The translations under genes were made by a program, and so were the position numbers. The notes beneath the pieces are model-generated. The model was given only the letters and a program-made list of their open reading frames with translations, did not search any database and was not told where the DNA came from. Shown here in pieces: positions 12,834 to 26,156 of a stretch of DNA of 64,000 bases. The DNA comes from Vespa crabro (taxonomy: Eukaryota > Arthropoda > Insecta > Hymenoptera > Vespidae): NCBI RefSeq assembly GCF_910589235.1, contig NC_060959.1, forward strand, positions 4,197,763 through 4,261,762, written 5' to 3'. Numbering within the stretch: the stretch's first letter is position 1; each line of letters starts with the position of its first letter.

Positions 12834-13491
12834 TAATATGCATATGAATATATATGTAGGTATATATTTAAGTATGTGACTTCAAAATTACGCGACGTTA
12901 TAATGAATTAATAGCAAATATGTGCGAAATAACAATATATCCAATTTTAACGATATAAGATTTATTAAATTCTTGAAATTAATTTATAGCACTGTATTAT
13001 ATATATTTCTTTTATTCAGTAATATTGTTTCATTAATTTTGAATTCTTTTATAGATTATAATTCCATAATGTTATATAATATAGTATAATATTATATACT
13101 ACCATATAGAAATATACAGTAGTCCAAGAAATGTCGGCTCGAATATTTTTCTCGAAATTGGATAGAGTTCCCGAAAGTATCGTGACATTCGAAAATATCA
13201 CGAAATTTCTAAAAATTTCGAGAGATTTTTCATGTTTCACGAGAACTTTAATCACATTTCGACACTAACTCTTACAACGCGTATTCAACAACATTCTTTG
13301 AAATAAAATATTATATCTATTATATATTACTTGTTACTGTATTCTTGCTTCATATATGTCTCCTATTTTTTAATAAAAAATGTTTAATATTATAAAATAA
13401 AGTTTCATATGTATATATATATGTTTTTTTATATTATATATATTAATGATATATATTATTTTATTATGTTATACTGTGAGATTCAAAAATA

Positions 13492-13493
<2 letters not shown>

Positions 13494-13551
<58 letters not shown>

Positions 13552-13605
13552 TCTCTTTCTCTTTCTCTTTCTCTTTCTCTTTCTCTTTCTCTTTCTCTTT
13601 TCCTT
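13494..13605. repeat. (CT)n followed by (CTTTCT)n
   Basis: About 24 CT units evolve into a higher-order CTTTCT hexamer repeat of about ten copies. The Lys-Glu and Phe-Ser open frames across it are artefacts. Confidence 0.95.
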
Positions 13606-13968
13606 TCTCAAAATTTTCAAAACTTTCGAAATCATAATCACATCCATCTAATGAAGCTAGTTCCAAAACGTCGTACGGGTTCTCGAAATTCTCAGAAATT
13701 CCAATATTCTCAAAGGAACCTAATTCAACCTGACCCGATCTATCCTGAGCATCGGATTCCCGATATTTCCAAATTCTCGAACACCATCACTACTATTACA
13801 TACCAACATATTTTTGTTTAAAAATTAAAACAAAATATATATATCTCGTATTACACGATACTTAAACAACACGATTTCGGTATAACGAAATATTTGAAAT
13901 TTTTAGATTTTTATCATATCTTCATTTTATCATATATTTTAATAAATGTGTTTATAATATTTTCACGT

Positions 13969-13971
<3 letters not shown>

Positions 13972-14005
<34 letters not shown>

Positions 14006-14007
14006 TA

Positions 14008-14046
<39 letters not shown>

Positions 14047-14057
14047 TATATATATAT
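13972..14057. repeat. (AT)n arrays
   Basis: Three adjacent AT arrays split by short CATATGC and TAATAT interruptions. Confidence 0.95.
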
Positions 14058-15059
14058 ACACATGCTATGTCGGCGTTGTCATCGAAATCATTATAATCCG
14101 TTCGACAAGACAAATTCACGAAACATAAAGAAAATAATAAAAAATACTGATTGTGATGAAACTTAAAAAATTCAGTTTAAAAAAAAAAGAAGAAAAAAAA
14201 TATTACAGAAAGATTTAATGATCTCTGAACGCTGTGCTTCAAACAAATACACGAACCAATTGGGTAATTGTTTAATTCGAAATTATCGATATTTATGCGA
14301 TATAATGATAAACAAATTAGTATTACTGATTGATTTACTTAAAAATATTTTTAAAATATTTGAAATATAATTTTGTAGAAATTTGCATTTCTATAAAAAG
14401 GAATATACGCGTTATACGAAGATTAATCTGTGTAAAAATTGTTTTATAATAATTTATAAATTTACAAAAAAAAAACATAATAAAATAATAAAATAAAATA
14501 AAATAAAATTATAAACTTATGTCATGCATGTGCAAATATAAATAATATATATATGAATGTTTCTTAATTTGTCTTTTTGTTCTTTTTTCTAAGACGATTC
14601 CAAAAAATTTCGAGTTCTTTTCAACCAAGACGTTATCTTAATTAACCGCGAATTTCTAAGCCTTCTTGCAATCTACCTTAAAGCCTATCAGCAACTCATA
14701 ACGACCGTACGTAAACATATCGTCATTGTTATAACAACGATTCTATATCACAACACGTGACACATATTGGATTACTCTGAAATCCTCTTACGAGGCAGAC
14801 GACTTTCAAGGTTATACGAAGACCATTCCGTATTACGTTCACTTCTTCAAAAGGGTTGAATTCCTTTGAATCTCGATGGTAAAGAATTATCTTTCCGATG
14901 GAACAGATTTCTAAAGTCACGTTTCCAACGTTTCTATCAATACTGTATACATGATTTTCTTCTTTTCTTTTCGTATCTTTCTCTTTTTTCATTTATTTCA
15001 TAATTCTCGAATATTCGAATACCCGGAAATTCAACAATCTTCTTTTAATAAAATCTCAA

Positions 15060-15108
<49 letters not shown>
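15060..15108. repeat. (AT)n microsatellite
   Basis: About 24 AT units, then GTGTGTGTG. Confidence 0.95.
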
Positions 15109-15109
<1 letters not shown>

Positions 15110-15324
15110 GAGTGTGTGTGTGTAATATTATTTTTACTAAAAAAAAAAAAAAAATAGAAAAAAAATGATTGAACGTGTATAATTAAATTAGTTAAATAAT
15201 ACATTTAATCTTAAAGCTTATAGAGATATACGTAGTATACAAATCACGATATATATCGTGTTTCATATCAAGAAAGAATATATTGATTAGCCGATTATAA
15301 TTAATCGCAATTTAAATTTCAAAC

Positions 15325-15700
15325 AAATTTTATATATATTTATTTTTTGAATATATTTCAATGCTCCTCTATACATATTTTAATACGATTACACGTAACT
15401 ATTCGATTATTTAGATATACAAATAATATAAAACAAAAAAAGAACAAAAAAAAAACAAAAAGAAAATAATAAAATATCTATTGCGTTTACTGTTACAATT
15501 AATATTTCTCTTTTTTCTAATTCGTAATAAAATAACGATTTGAGATATTAAAATCGAGGATACGCAAAACAAATTTTATATTATTCATTTAAAACAATTA
15601 AAATGTATCTATATATTTTAATATGATTAATTACGCATAATTGAATAATATTATAAATATGTAGATGTATATATAAAAAAAAAAAAAAAACAAGAAAAAA
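15325..15700. repeat. diverged direct duplication
   Basis: CAAACAAATTTTATATATAT ... CTATACATATTTTAATACGATT (15325-15390) is paralleled by CAAAACAAATTTTATATTAT ... CTATATATTTTAATATGATT (15567-15630). Each is followed by an A-rich tract with AAACAAAAAG-type sequence. Confidence 0.4.
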
Positions 15701-15779
15701 GAATTATTTATATATATAATTCTTTTACACAGGATGAGGCAATAACTTTATTAGCCTTAAATATCCCATTTCTTTTTAC

Positions 15780-16212
15780 AGATATGGGAAACTTTGTTTA
15801 CAAAGTCGTACGATACGGAAGAGACCATAATATGGCAGTAATAAATTTTTCATAGATGGACAGGCTAAAGACAAATGAAGGTCAATTGTGTTTTCTTGAA
15901 TGAAATCATACGTTTCGGATTACATTGATCGATGCAACTCAACATGAAAATGTATTAACTCACGTATATAATTAATTTAAGACATATTTTAATTTAAATA
16001 TTGCTAAAAAAAAATGTAAAGAGAAGTACTAAAATTAAGTAAACTTAGTAATAAGTAAATAGTAATAATAAATTAAAAAAAAGTTTTTCGATTCCGTATA
16101 TCATTGGCTATTAACGGATATCCTATTCTTTATTTTAAATAAACAAAATAAAAAATTTACATTATTATAATTATTAAAAATTCAAATGATTTTATTGTAG
16201 TAATGTATTTGT

Positions 16213-16254
<42 letters not shown>

Positions 16255-16289
16255 ATAAATATTTGTTACAATATATTATATATATTACA

Positions 16290-16336
<47 letters not shown>

Positions 16337-16370
16337 AAATCAAAAATAACAAAATAAAAATTTTGCAAAC
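15780..16370 (-). repeat. dispersed repeat, copy B (inverted relative to 7980-8460)
   Basis: Reverse-orientation homologue of copy A. It differs mainly by two AT microsatellites (16216-16252 and 16296-16332) inserted or expanded where copy A has only a short TATATATG. The two copies lie 7.3 kb apart in opposite orientation. Confidence 0.75.
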
Positions 16371-17225
16371 ATATATAATAAAATTAAAAATTACATATAT
16401 AAATAAATCAAAAATAGTTGAAAAAAACGCTTGAAAACGGTTTATGTATCAAATCTCTATGATTTTTCGTTCCGAAGATATCGTCTTCAAAAGATTTTCA
16501 TTCATAATTCGTATAAAACAGCTGTTCATAGTAATAGTAGTAATAGGTTCGCGTAAATTCTCGGAATTTATGTAGGTCAGTATGTCATCGAGCTAATTTG
16601 AATGAAATTATATACTCAGTGGGCCAATGTAAATGTATTCGACTTACATGAGAATATCTCCGGAACTAAATATCGTAGAGACATGATTCGAACGCCATTT
16701 TAAAGGGCGAAGTTTTCTTTATTTTTTCAATTTACTGTTAATAATTAATTAACAATTTGTTATAAATAATTTTTATAAACAAATTCTTACGGACCTGAAC
16801 CGTCTTATTTTGCTAGAAAAAAAGAATACAGATTACGATTGATTTATAAAGTTGCATAAATTAATAAATAATTAATAAACATATTAATTTTTTTAGCATA
16901 TTTTCCATTTAACTCAGAATATTTTCGTAAATAAATATCGTAGAGACTTGAAACGAATAAACTAAGTTCGCACAAAGTAAGCGTAGACGCTTATAAATGT
17001 CTTCTAAAATAATAATTTTTCGATATAAATAGATTAATACTATTTCTTAGACAATATCGAGCAACATCGGTCAATGCAATTAAGAACGTATGAATCCATT
17101 TAAAGAAACATAGTTGACCTTCAGGTGTCATTAACTTTTGTTAACTAAGTTTTGCCATTTCTTTAAGAAGTACGGAAATATTGAAGATGACCAAAGTTAT
17201 TATCCCATCTATAGACATGCATATA

Positions 17226-17322
17226 TATACACACACACACATACATACATACACACACATACATACATACACACACACATACATACATACATACATACAC
17301 ACACACGCACACACACACACAC
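17226..17322. repeat. (CA)n/(CATA)n compound microsatellite
   Basis: Alternating ACAC and CATACATA blocks over about 95 bp, ending CACACACACACACGTGCC. Confidence 0.95.
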
Positions 17323-17698
17323 GTGCCAACTCTGTAATTTATTATATAATGTAATCTATTATATTAAATAATTTTGATTTCATTAATAACAATACGTTAA
17401 GATTTTAATAATGTGCTAAGTATATGCAAAACTACATAGAACTATATATTTTAAATGTATGTATATATGTATGTATAGATATACATTTAAAAAATTCTGC
17501 AAACGATCTATGCGACAGTCATTGGAACATACATACTTTGATTCAGTTTCGATTCACGTTCGACCTAAATCTAACAAAATAGCTTTGAGAAAATCTAAAA
17601 TGCTATTTCGGTTGATAGTGGCCCATATTTGATACCTGAGCTGACCTCAAATTCTTCGGTTATGGCACGTGCGACGTTCGTTTCATTGGCCCGAAAAA

Positions 17699-17822
17699 AA
17701 AAAAAAGAAAAAACAGAAAGAAAGAACGAAAGAAAGAAAAGAAAGAAAAGGAAGAAAAAAGGAGGCAACAGTAGTTCGAGAAAAAAAGTGGGACACGTTA
17801 ATGAATATCCTTATCAAACGAT

Positions 17823-17868
<46 letters not shown>

Positions 17869-17895
17869 TCTCTGTCTATCTATCTATCTTGCTCA
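17699..17895. repeat. purine-rich tract followed by (CT)n and (CTAT)n
   Basis: A-rich GAAA repeats at 17699-17765, then (CT)n at 17826-17866 and TCTATCTATCTATC at 17874-17889. The open frames spanning them are low complexity. Confidence 0.9.
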
Positions 17896-18029
17896 CTCGC
17901 TCTTGTGTCCTGTATTATTATCATCTTCTTGTATCGATTGATACGATACGAATTGTAGTATCGACATAGGACGAGAAACGCAAATACTTAATAGACTGTA
18001 TACGTGTGCCATATATATATAATTCATGT

Positions 18030-18900
18030 GTTATATGTATACATATATAGTACGCAGTTTGCAAATGAAACGACTGAAGATAAAATCAACATGGGATAAA
18101 TTGATACATTTTGATTTCATGAAATAAAGATTTTCTGATTTATTTTTCATGTATTGTCTCACAAGTTTCCCTAACGATGACGCATAAAGTGAAGAAGCCA
18201 TAGGTATATTTAAGCATATTGTTTTTATTAATTAATTAATTCAAAGAAAAATTGCAGAGATGAAAAACTGTAAAACATATTAACCTGTCCCCGATCTACC
18301 GTCCTACTTTTTGTTTAATTTGTCGAATCAAAAATTAAAAACAGAGAAAAAAAGAAAAAAGTAATTCAAAAAGCAAGATACCTTATTAAATTTGTATCAA
18401 TTTTTGACATTCTCCTTCACAATATCACTAAAATGAGAACAACAATGATGGAGTTTTCAAGTACTTACGATATGGAACAACGATGTTTAATAAATTTCAT
18501 ATGTTATATGTATGTGTATATGTTTTTACATAGTTTGCAAATAAAACGATTTCGTAGGGAGATAAGTATTTATTTTGCTTTACTTTTTTTTTTTAATTTT
18601 TCGAATAAAAAATAAAAAGCGGACATTGTTATCAAACTCATCAATTTCGAATATTTTCCCTACGATATAATATATAGTTATGACTAAAGTGAATAAAAGG
18701 AATTGTACTATCAATGTAGAACGACATTAAAGTTCAACAGAGAAGTACTTTTTTATTTAATTTTACTAAGTATAAATGAATAAAAAAAGAAAAAAAAGAT
18801 AATAATAAAGACAATTCATAAAGCAAACAAATATTCAATTAAAATCTCATTAAATTTATATCATTTTTGCCACGATATTACTTAAACCGAGTTTAATGTT
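18030..18900. repeat. diverged direct repeats, two to three copies
   Basis: Shared ordered blocks: GCAGTTTGCAAATGAAACGA (18055) with ATAGTTTGCAAATAAAACGA (18532); TTTAATTTGTCGAATCAAAA (18315) with TTTAATTTTTCGAATAAAAA (18592); TATTAAATTTGTATCAATTT (18384) with CATTAAATTTATATCATTTT (18849), each followed by CAATATCACTAAA / CGATATTACTTAAA. Period is roughly 280-480 bp. No coding potential. Confidence 0.45.
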
Positions 18901-19575
18901 ACTATGAGATAAGCACATGTTTAAGTTACTTATCTTCCGATCGACTAACGATTTTAAAGAGACTTCGATATTCGAATATCGTCTAGATTACCAACTCTCG
19001 TTACTTATCAAACATATATCTAACTAAATATAAACTTATGAGAACGGATTCCTAATATACCAACAATATGTTTTCAAGACTTGAAAAGTGAAAATTTTCT
19101 TTGAAAATAATGTGAATATATTTGTTTAAAAAATGAATTTAAAGAAGAATTTTACGTATATTTTTTTCGTTACTTTTTCTTATAATCAAAGTTTATTTTA
19201 TAATTATTTTGAGAAAGAAAAATTGTAAGAAAATATTTTTATGATAAATATCGAATTTAATGCGACTATAAAAAGTATTCGAAGAATATTCTTCAATTTT
19301 TGATATTTCAATTTTCATTCCAAAGATAATTCGCATTATACGATTGAATGATCTAACATGAGGAGTAATTCAAAATGAAAGATTCAAAATGAAAGATTCC
19401 AAGTAATGCTCACTTTCAAATAAAGCTACAATTTTAGAAATACTTCTCGATTCATCAGAATTAAACCTTTACTCGCGAGCTACCCTATTAGAGCGCTTAA
19501 CCGGATATCGAGTTTGACGTCGAGCAATTAAAACTCCGTACATCCTTGATAAGACACTTCGCAGACAAGAACAGT

Positions 19576-19642
<67 letters not shown>

Positions 19643-20919
19643 CCCTTACTTTCAAAAATCTTTGAAAATGACGTCATGATAATCTAACCTGTATTACATT
19701 GAAAAGCATTTTCAAGATAAGAGATATTTCGAATAATAATTTATAATATATTATCGTTGGAAATTTGTTATTATTTAAAAATTTATATTATTATTATTAT
19801 GATTTTTATTATTATCATTATTATTATATTTTATATTTACTTTATTTATATAAATCATTTTTGTATATATTATATTAATTCATATCATTATTCTGAAAAA
19901 TGTATATATATATATATATATATATAGTAAGAAATATATATACATACATCTACTTTTTAAATCTTAATTAATATTTTTCGTTACAAAAAATTAATTATTG
20001 ATTTATATACTTTAATTAATGTTTACTGATTATAAAATACATTTATATTTTAAGTTTCACAATAATTTTTTCATGAAAAAAAGAAAATATGTAATTTAAC
20101 CATATAAATATATACAAAGATGGTTAAATTACAAATCCGCTCGAGTAAAATAATATTACGAACAAATAAGACAACTTTGATTTACTTCTATTTATGTAAT
20201 TAATATAATTAAATAGTTATTGGAAAATTCTGAATTTTATAAAAGGAAGTACAAAAAATATTAGAAAAGAAAGAAAAAAGAAAAAAAAAAGATAAGAACA
20301 ACGAAACAAAAAGAAGAGCCAAATAAACAAAGAAAAAAAAAACGAATATTTGTAAAAAAAAATACATAAAAGTGTATAACCAGGCGAGAGAATATATAAT
20401 CACATATATAGTCCAAAAATCATAATTAATCGCACTCGATAATAATAGATAAATAACGTTCTTCACGGACACTTGGAAAAAAAAAAGAAAAAAAGGATAA
20501 TTTTTGCGAATGAAAAATAGATTCAATAATCCATTTACAATAATCCATGATAAATAGCTGGTAATCTAAGGGGAATTTTGTACTTTTCATTTTTGTTCGT
20601 GGAAACATCTGCATAAAATTAATCACGAGCCTAAGCGTCATCGGATATTGACAAATGATCTTCCGCATTGTCATTCGTTTATTTCCGAGCGAGAAGAAAT
20701 ATTTTAATCGTTTTGTTCTTGTCCTCCCACCTCTTTCCTTCCACAAACTCTCTCATCCCCAACTCCTACCGATGCTCCATTAACGAACAACGAACATTTT
20801 CCAAAATAGACCTTTCACCTTTTATCCTGGCTAAAAGGTATTACGGTTTTGTTAATCTTTTTTTTTTCCAAAGAGAAATTATAATTACGATGCTCGTCGA
20901 GATTGATTAAAGCTAATGA

Positions 20920-20950
<31 letters not shown>

Positions 20951-21954
20951 CTCTCTCTCTTTCTTTTTTTTTATTATTATTAATGATTTTCAGCGTAATC
21001 ATGTGACCATAAAGATAAAATTTATGTAATGTAAAATTATTGAGAGTGAATATTACAAAAAGATTATTCTATTATATGAATTTTTCGAAATTTCGTCTTT
21101 TTTCTTTTTTTATTAATACCTACTCATCTGCAAGAAGACAGAAAGTTAATTAAATATTTAGAAAAAATATATAAATTCTAATGGATTTTTATCTAATACA
21201 GTATTAACATTATATACATGTTATACAATCGGAATAAAATATAAAATATCTATTCTAAAGGAATATTTATATTAAATAAATAATGTTATTCAAATATAGT
21301 AATATTATAAGTATTTTGTTATATAATATTATAATATTAATGTTATAACTTTAAATATAACATTTTTTACTGTAATAATTTTTTGTATTCATTAAATATC
21401 AATATAATATTAATATTGATATTAATATTGTATTATTATTACTACTATAATATTATTTTATATAAATTAAATAAAAAAGAAAAAAAAATGAATCGAAATA
21501 TAAACGAAATTCTTGTTATGTAGTACGTTATCGTAGTTACGTTTTTTGTCTCTTCAAAACTTATCATGAATAATAAGACGCATAGATATTAACGTTAATA
21601 GAAGAAATACTTATTTAACTTTAAGAATATATCTACAATTGATTATTATATATTACTCTTACACACTCTCACTATTATTATTATATTTATATTATTATTT
21701 TATGATTATTATTATTATTATTATTATTATTAATATTATTTTTTTTTTATTAATATTTTTCCTGGGATAAAATTCCTTTCCCTTGGTAAAATATTTGTTA
21801 CGATAGGAAAACATAACGTTGATATTTAAATAGGAAAAAAAAAGAACGACAAAAACAAAAAACGAAGAAAATACCGATGCAAGTATGCAAAGAGAAATAC
21901 GATTTTGTCGAAAACTTTTTGTGAACATTGCCGTACATGCGTAAATCATGATGA
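18901..21954. other. gene-free, AT-rich
   Basis: Contains AT and ATT arrays (19577-19639, 19785-19830, 21675-21740) and a modest-GC pyrimidine-rich patch near 20720-20830. No supported exon. Confidence 0.55.
19577..19639. repeat. (AT)n microsatellite
   Basis: About 31 uninterrupted AT units. Confidence 0.95.
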
Positions 21955-22150
21955 CGGGAAATTTTGGAAGGAGCGGGGTTGGAGGAGGGTTAATCCGCGC
22001 GTAAGCGTAACGACGTTAATCGCGATAATCGAGTAAACGAATCACCCCGAACGAGAGCACGAAAATTCGCGTCGTCGAACAATTTTAACGGATGCGAATA
22101 AAAATCCATTAACTCGAACACAATGGACGGATTTCGAAAGAAGACTTTAT
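21955..22150. promoter_or_regulatory. CpG-containing island, possible regulatory element
   Basis: A GC-richer block (GGAGCGGGGTTGGAGGAGGG, then TTAATCCGCGCGTAAGCG and ATCGCGATAATCGAG) sits in very AT-rich DNA. TTAATCC near 21990 and TAATCG nearby resemble Otx/bicoid-class homeodomain sites. Such sites are common by chance here, so this is only suggestive. Confidence 0.25.
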
Positions 22151-22699
22151 ACGATCATCAATGGACTTTGATTTTTATTATTTTTGAAATCTCAATAGCT
22201 CATTAGAGCACGTTAAATCCTCAATATTATATTACTTTTAATAATTGAAAAAAAAGTCGATCATTTTATCGTTTTATTTAGACATATAAAAAAAAAACAA
22301 AGAAAAAAAAATTATATAAAAATATTTCAAAATAATTTGTAATTTATTCAACCCTCTCTATAACGATATGTTATGGCATTAAAGAAAAAAAAAAAAAGAA
22401 AACTATCTCTATAAATAAAAAAAAAATCTTTCCCTTATTACATAGACATGTAATCTCAAACTCGTTAGGACCAATCTCAAATGGCTTTAACTTCGTAAAT
22501 TTGTTCTTTTTCCATTCTTTTTTCTTTTTTTCTTTGTTTTCAATGTGCAAGTAAAAGAGATTGAACGGGAAGAAGAAAATTGTTTCATAAAATTTTACGA
22601 GAACATATTTAAATGAAACGAATAATATCGTCGAATAAAAATATTATTTTTCTTTTCTTTAAATCAATTTTTATTTTCTTTCCTTTTCTTTTTTAACTA

Positions 22700-23032
22700 C
22701 CTACGTTCAAACCCGCTTAAAAGGAGAATTCGATGGTAATGCCGTCGAGGAGTTTTGAAAAGTGAAAAGAAAGAAACAGATAGAAAGGCCAAAGGAAGCA
22801 TATTGAGGGTTTAAGACATAGGCTGAGGGGTAAAGAGTCGGCTAAGATAGATAGAGTAGGTAGGTAAAAGGTAAGAGGAAAGAGGAAAAAGGAAAAGGAG
22901 ACGAACGATCGTTTTAATTCGACGTTAATGCAAAGTGCTCGGGTCGAGGCTTGGGCTCGGGCTCGGGCACACGAAGGTGAAGGTTATTATCCCCAGCGTT
23001 GGCAGATATCCAACGGCTGAGAGCATTCGAAA

Positions 23033-23064
<32 letters not shown>

Positions 23065-23260
23065 CTTTCCCAACGCACTTAACCCGCAGTGGATTGAAAA
23101 GCGATAAAGCTTCTCTTCTCCTTTCTCCAGCTTCCTACTTTCCCTCTCTTTCACTCTCATCCTCACCCTCATCCTCAACATCCTCAATCTCTTCGACAGC
23201 ATCAACCGGCTGTTTCCATCGGCATACAGGTCGTTCTTCTCTCTCGATTATAGATGTATA
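22700..23260. promoter_or_regulatory. GC-richer island with inverted CGTTGG/CCAACG motif
   Basis: Purine-rich then GC-richer sequence, with tandem GGGCTC units near 22950 and a spaced palindrome CGTTGG-n7-CCAACG at 22997-23015. The 23105-23220 part is TC/TCA-rich. A 165-codon plus-strand frame (22935-23432) runs into the CT microsatellite and is judged spurious. Confidence 0.25.
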
Positions 23261-23268
23261 TATGTATG

Positions 23269-23269
<1 letters not shown>

Positions 23270-23328
<59 letters not shown>
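23270..23328. repeat. (CT)n microsatellite
   Basis: About 28 CT units at the right edge of the 22.7-23.3 kb island. Confidence 0.95.
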
Positions 23329-23332
<4 letters not shown>

Positions 23333-23469
23333 CTCTCTTTCATTCTCAACAACGAACGACGAGTTATCAAGGGGTTCCGTTTCTTCTCGATCTTTTCAAG
23401 ATTGGTCTCATAATCTGTCAGTGATACGATAATTTGATTGAAATATACCTAATGGCTGACATTGACATC

Positions 23470-24215
23470 GATAAGAAATAATATCGGAATTTTTTCTGGT
23501 TTTTCTTTTTTGTATTATAAATGTATAAATAATACTTTATTCTTGTACTTCATTTTTTCTTTTTTATACATATAAAAATTTGAATAGCAGATGTATGCCG
23601 ATAGTATAATACTAAATGTAACTACCAATGTAAGAATTTTTTTGTATTATATAAATATATAAATAATGTTATATTAGTAACATATAACGATAACATTTTT
23701 AATAATATATAACATTCATACATAATATCCGAATACTTAATTAATATCAGAATTATCTGTATTTTATTGCTACATAAACGATGCATTATTTTTCTTTCTT
23801 TTTTTTTTTTATGAAAATTTCAATATTATTATATTGAGTTGGTTAATTAATAATACCAGAATTATTTGTACTTTATAGCTACATAAATAACAATCGTACT
23901 TTCTAATGAAAATTTTTCAATAATATTTACCAATGGCATAATATATTGGATGAAATTCATGTAATGTTAGAATTTTTTATATTTTATAATTACATAAACA
24001 ACGTTGATATTTTTTCATAAAAATTGAGATAGTATAATATTACGTTGATCATATATATATAATAACATAATTTTCATTATTTTTTACCGAGAATTCCGAT
24101 GTAGTTATAGTATTTGGTAAATCAATAAGTATTGTCGACATTTTCAATATTTTATATGTAAATAAGTAATATTGGTATTATTTATTTTAAAATTTCAATA
24201 ATACAAACGAATTAT
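23470..24215. repeat. degenerate tandem array, about 100-130 bp unit, roughly six to seven copies
   Basis: Repeated core: a CAGAATTATYTGTA-like stretch, then TTTTATNNNTACATAAAYAA, then an ATGAAAATTTCAATA-like stretch. Examples: TATCAGAATTATCTGTATTT (about 23742), ATACCAGAATTATTTGTACT (about 23855), ATGTTAGAATTTTTTATATT (about 23962), plus weaker copies near 23485, 23625, 24065 and 24135. Copies are diverged and AT-rich, so this is an old minisatellite-like array. Confidence 0.5.
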
Positions 24216-24559
24216 TATTATACTTTTAACTTTGGCATATCGAAATTCGAATAAATAATTTCGATTCAATCTGCATTAATTTTGAATAACAAGAAATTAA
24301 TTATTTATTTTCAAAATGTTTATTCCAAAATATTTATAATTATTGTTAATCATTATATATATATATTATATACTATATAAACTTTCGTATTTTTTATTAA
24401 TAATAAATATTAACTATTAATATCTCATTTTTTTCAATAATTAGGATATTTTTTCTCCTCTTTTATTTTTCTTTTTATTTTCTTTTTTTTTTCATTACTC
24501 TTTCGATCATATCATCGCATGAAGAATTGAATAACGATATTCGAAATATCTCCGACCAA

Positions 24560-24800
24560 GAAAATATTTAAACGTCGCCGTGGGAGCCGTTCGATCTCTC
24601 AATTCGTTGCAAATCGAATCGCCGCGTTATGGATTATTTTAGAATCGCGAACGGATGCAAATGGCTACGTAAATACCAGCTTTCCGAAATAAATCTCTAC
24701 ATACATACATGGCCGTTCTTTCGTTACGAAGCTGAACAAACGTAGGTTATACGGGTTTCAACTTTCAACATCCGGCGATAATAAGATAAAAGTTGGAACA
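24560..24800. promoter_or_regulatory. GC-richer unique island with an octamer motif
   Basis: Non-repetitive sequence of moderate GC (CGTCGCCGTGGGAGCCG near 24574; GAATCGCCGCGTTATGG near 24617). It contains an exact POU-domain octamer ATGCAAAT at 24655-24662. There is no useful open frame. It is a candidate conserved non-coding element. Confidence 0.3.
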
Positions 24801-24849
24801 AAAATATAACTAAACTTCTCGTGCGTACACGAACGTTTATTTTTCTGAA

Positions 24850-24921
24850 AGAGAATAGAAAGAAAAAAAAAAGTAAAAGAAAGAGAAAGAGAGAGAGAGT
24901 AAGAGAAAGAGAGTAAGAGAA

Positions 24922-24956
<35 letters not shown>

Positions 24957-24957
24957 A
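24850..24957. repeat. (GA)n imperfect microsatellite
   Basis: GAAA/GAGAGTAA units, then pure GA. A purine-rich strand of about 100 bp. Confidence 0.95.
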
Positions 24958-26112
24958 GAAATTTTAACGAATCCGATACGAAAGTTCTTTTCGATATTTT
25001 TATTTCGATAACGTTTCAGCTGTATTGTTCGTGATTTTGTTTTCACAAAAAATAAAATAGAAAATCTGAATGGGTTATATCTATGGAAGATTATTAATAA
25101 AAGTCGTCGAGATAAAGATAAAAAGTACTGTGGAATAGAAAACAAAAACAAAATCAAAAACAAAAAGGTATAGTAAAAAAGGAAAATAAAAATATCATTG
25201 ACAAGAACGTGCACCTATACACACGTGACGTGTGATATCGATTGATAAAATTCGAACGATTTCGTCTTCGGATTTCACTTTGATCAATTTGATTTCGAAT
25301 TTCACACAAATCGAATCGAATCGAATCGTTTGTAATCGAATAAAAGTCAGCTTAACGTTGTAGATATCCAGCGAGGATTAAATTTATGTGAACACACTCT
25401 CTAGGAACAAATTTTTTTAAGAGCAACAACTATTCTTCTTGGTTGATTTAAGCTCGATCTAATTGAAATCGAATTTATATTTTCCTTTTCTATAATTCTC
25501 AAATACAAGGATATGACGCGAATTGGCAAATGTCGATGAGATTAAAAATCCGACGATTACTTTTGATTCCTTATATCGCTTATAAGTATTTATTCTTTTT
25601 CTTTACATTGGCTGAAGAGAGATGGAGGAAGAAAAAGAAAAAAATAAAAAAAAAAAAATAAACTATCGAACGGAATAATTACGGACGTTTGATTTATATC
25701 TTTTCTTATCTCATGCCGATCGACGTAAATCATTCTTTTTGATTGAGATTGTTTTTATCTCTTTTCTTTTTCTATATAAAATATTCATCGCGAATAAAAA
25801 TTTTTTTGTTTTTATTTACAAGTTTACGATAGATAAATTATTATTAATTCCTACATAAATTATATAAATATATTAATCATTTTTACTATAATTCTATAAT
25901 ATTTTCTTAAATTTGATCTCGATGAACTTTGATTTAATCTTTTTTATTTTTTATCTTACGTATACGTATATGCACGTAAGTACACATAGAAATATAAAAT
26001 ATCGAAATACGTTAGTTATATACTTAAGTCTCCCCAACCGTATCTCTTTCAAAGCAATTTTTCAATAATATTATATTCTACTGATTCATTTTATTAATTG
26101 AAATGTCAGATC

Positions 26113-26156
<44 letters not shown>

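Noticed and set aside
13409..13666. Lys-Glu (minus) and Ser-Phe (plus) repeat proteins
   Set aside because: Pure translation of the CT/CTTTCT microsatellite in several frames.
14729..14992. 87-codon minus-strand frame with codon-like composition
   Set aside because: No recognisable family, no clear splice partners; possible but not supportable.
17226..17322. Regularly spaced CACA/CATA blocks resembling a short-spacer array
   Set aside because: Simple compound microsatellite; no unique spacers, so not CRISPR-like, and the genome is eukaryotic.
22935..23432. 165-codon plus-strand frame
   Set aside because: Dominated by Arg-Glu and Ser-Leu runs from GA/CT arrays, with no recognisable domain or splice context.
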